Source of the DNA: Flavobacteriaceae bacterium CP2B
GTDB taxonomy: Bacteria > Bacteroidota > Bacteroidia > Flavobacteriales > Flavobacteriaceae
NCBI GenBank assembly: GCA_001683825.1
Contig: LXTR01000070.1
Coordinates: 1-64,000, forward strand
Reading direction: 5' to 3'
DNA length: 64,000 nt
Positions within the stretch are counted from its first letter, which is position 1; each line of letters opens with the position of its first letter. Of the stretch, positions 63,598 through 64,000 are shown one piece after another. Below the pieces are notes generated by a model. The model saw only the letters and a program-made list of their open reading frames with translations. It was not told the origin of the DNA and did no database searches. A program made the translations under genes and the position numbers.

Positions 63598-64000
63598 TAC
63601 CGCCACCGAAAAAAGCGTTGAAAATTACCATAAATTGTCCATTCAGGTTGGCCTGAATGGACTTTCTTTTTGTGTTTTCGACACTATTGGCAATGCCGTG
63701 GCACTGAGCAGGCGGGTCGCCTTCGAAAAAGAACGCACCCCTTTTGAGGTGCAAAAGGAACTGAAGGAGCTCATCGTGCAGGAAGGCATCCTGGAATACG
63801 AATATTCAGAAGTGGTGGTCATCCACCGAAATAGCCTGTTCAGCCTGGTTCCCAAGGCCCTTTTCGACAAAAACGAGCTTGCCAACTACCTGAAATTCAA
63901 CGTCAAGATCCTGGCTAATGACTACATCGAATACGATGAGATCAGCAGCTTTGACATGGTGAATGTCTACGTGCCTTTTGTGAATATCAACAATTATATC
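63578..64000 (+). CDS. DUF3822-family protein, N-terminal part (cut by window edge)
   Basis: The frame is open from the ATG at 63578 to the window end (141 codons). It begins MTKKESNTATEKSVENYHKL then SIQVGLNGLSFCVFDTIGNA, with VVVIHRNSLFSLVPKALFDK later, as in DUF3822 proteins. These have an actin-like ATPase fold and are common in Bacteroidota next to a small membrane protein and a 16S rRNA methyltransferase gene. It overlaps the preceding gene by 20 bases. Its end is outside the window. Confidence 0.8.
   Translation, partial: MTKKESNTATEKSVENYHKLSIQVGLNGLSFCVFDTIGNAVALSRRVAFEKERTPFEVQKELKELIVQEGILEYEYSEVVVIHRNSLFSLVPKALFDKNELANYLKFNVKILANDYIEYDEISSFDMVNVYVPFVNINNYI

Noticed and set aside
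1-64000. CRISPR array or rRNA operon
   Set aside because: No regularly spaced direct repeats and no rRNA-like sequence were seen in any part of the window.

Overview
The window looks like the chromosome of a member of the Bacteroidota, most likely a marine-type Flavobacteriaceae. Evidence for this is a SusC/SusD pair with a hybrid two-component sensor, several lipoproteins with Bacteroidota-style lipoboxes, a DUF3822 gene, a fused thrA-thrB-thrC operon, and promoters matching the Bacteroidota form TTG-N19-TAnnTTTG (clear before thrA and yebC). The genus cannot be fixed from this sequence alone.

The window is a mosaic. About 20.24-44.9 kb and 57-64 kb are GC-richer, densely packed core genome. 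About 1-20.24 kb and 44.95-56.95 kb are AT-richer and carry accessory genes, gene remnants and an IS fragment.

Left accessory region: the 3' end of an IS3-type transposase, a DUF4062 protein, and then a 3' half of tRNA-Pro with its terminator and downstream flank. A second, diverged copy of the tRNA 3' tail plus flank lies about 14.9 kb further on. Between the two copies sit two HAD phosphatases and a compact fructan utilisation locus on the minus strand: periplasmic-binding-type hybrid sensor (HTCS), MFS sugar porter, L-fucose-isomerase-like protein, GH32 lipoprotein, SusC, SusD, terminator. No fructokinase gene is seen. After the second copy come a membrane-anchored AraC regulator, an alpha/beta hydrolase lipoprotein and gene remnants at the junction to the core.

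Core region 1: alpha-carbonic anhydrase, transglutaminase-like lipoprotein, PgpH-type HD phosphodiesterase, thiolase, NlpC/P60 peptidase, TPR protein, gyrA, clpC, the NAD(P)HX repair enzyme, the thrABC operon with a probable Thr/Ile leader peptide, gcvT, a sugar-nucleotide reductase, pterin dehydratase and yebC.

Second accessory region (45-57 kb): two paralogous membrane-anchored amidohydrolases, two alpha/beta hydrolases, a zinc-independent quinone-reductase-like enzyme, a small outer-membrane protein, an ECF sigma factor broken by a frameshift and a stop but with its membrane partner intact, and a TolB-TPR-AraC fusion regulator.

Core region 2: a kdsB-HAD-kdnB operon pointing to 8-amino-Kdo lipopolysaccharide, an acyltransferase, a DUF4126 membrane protein, a RecD-like helicase and a DUF3822 pair running off the window.
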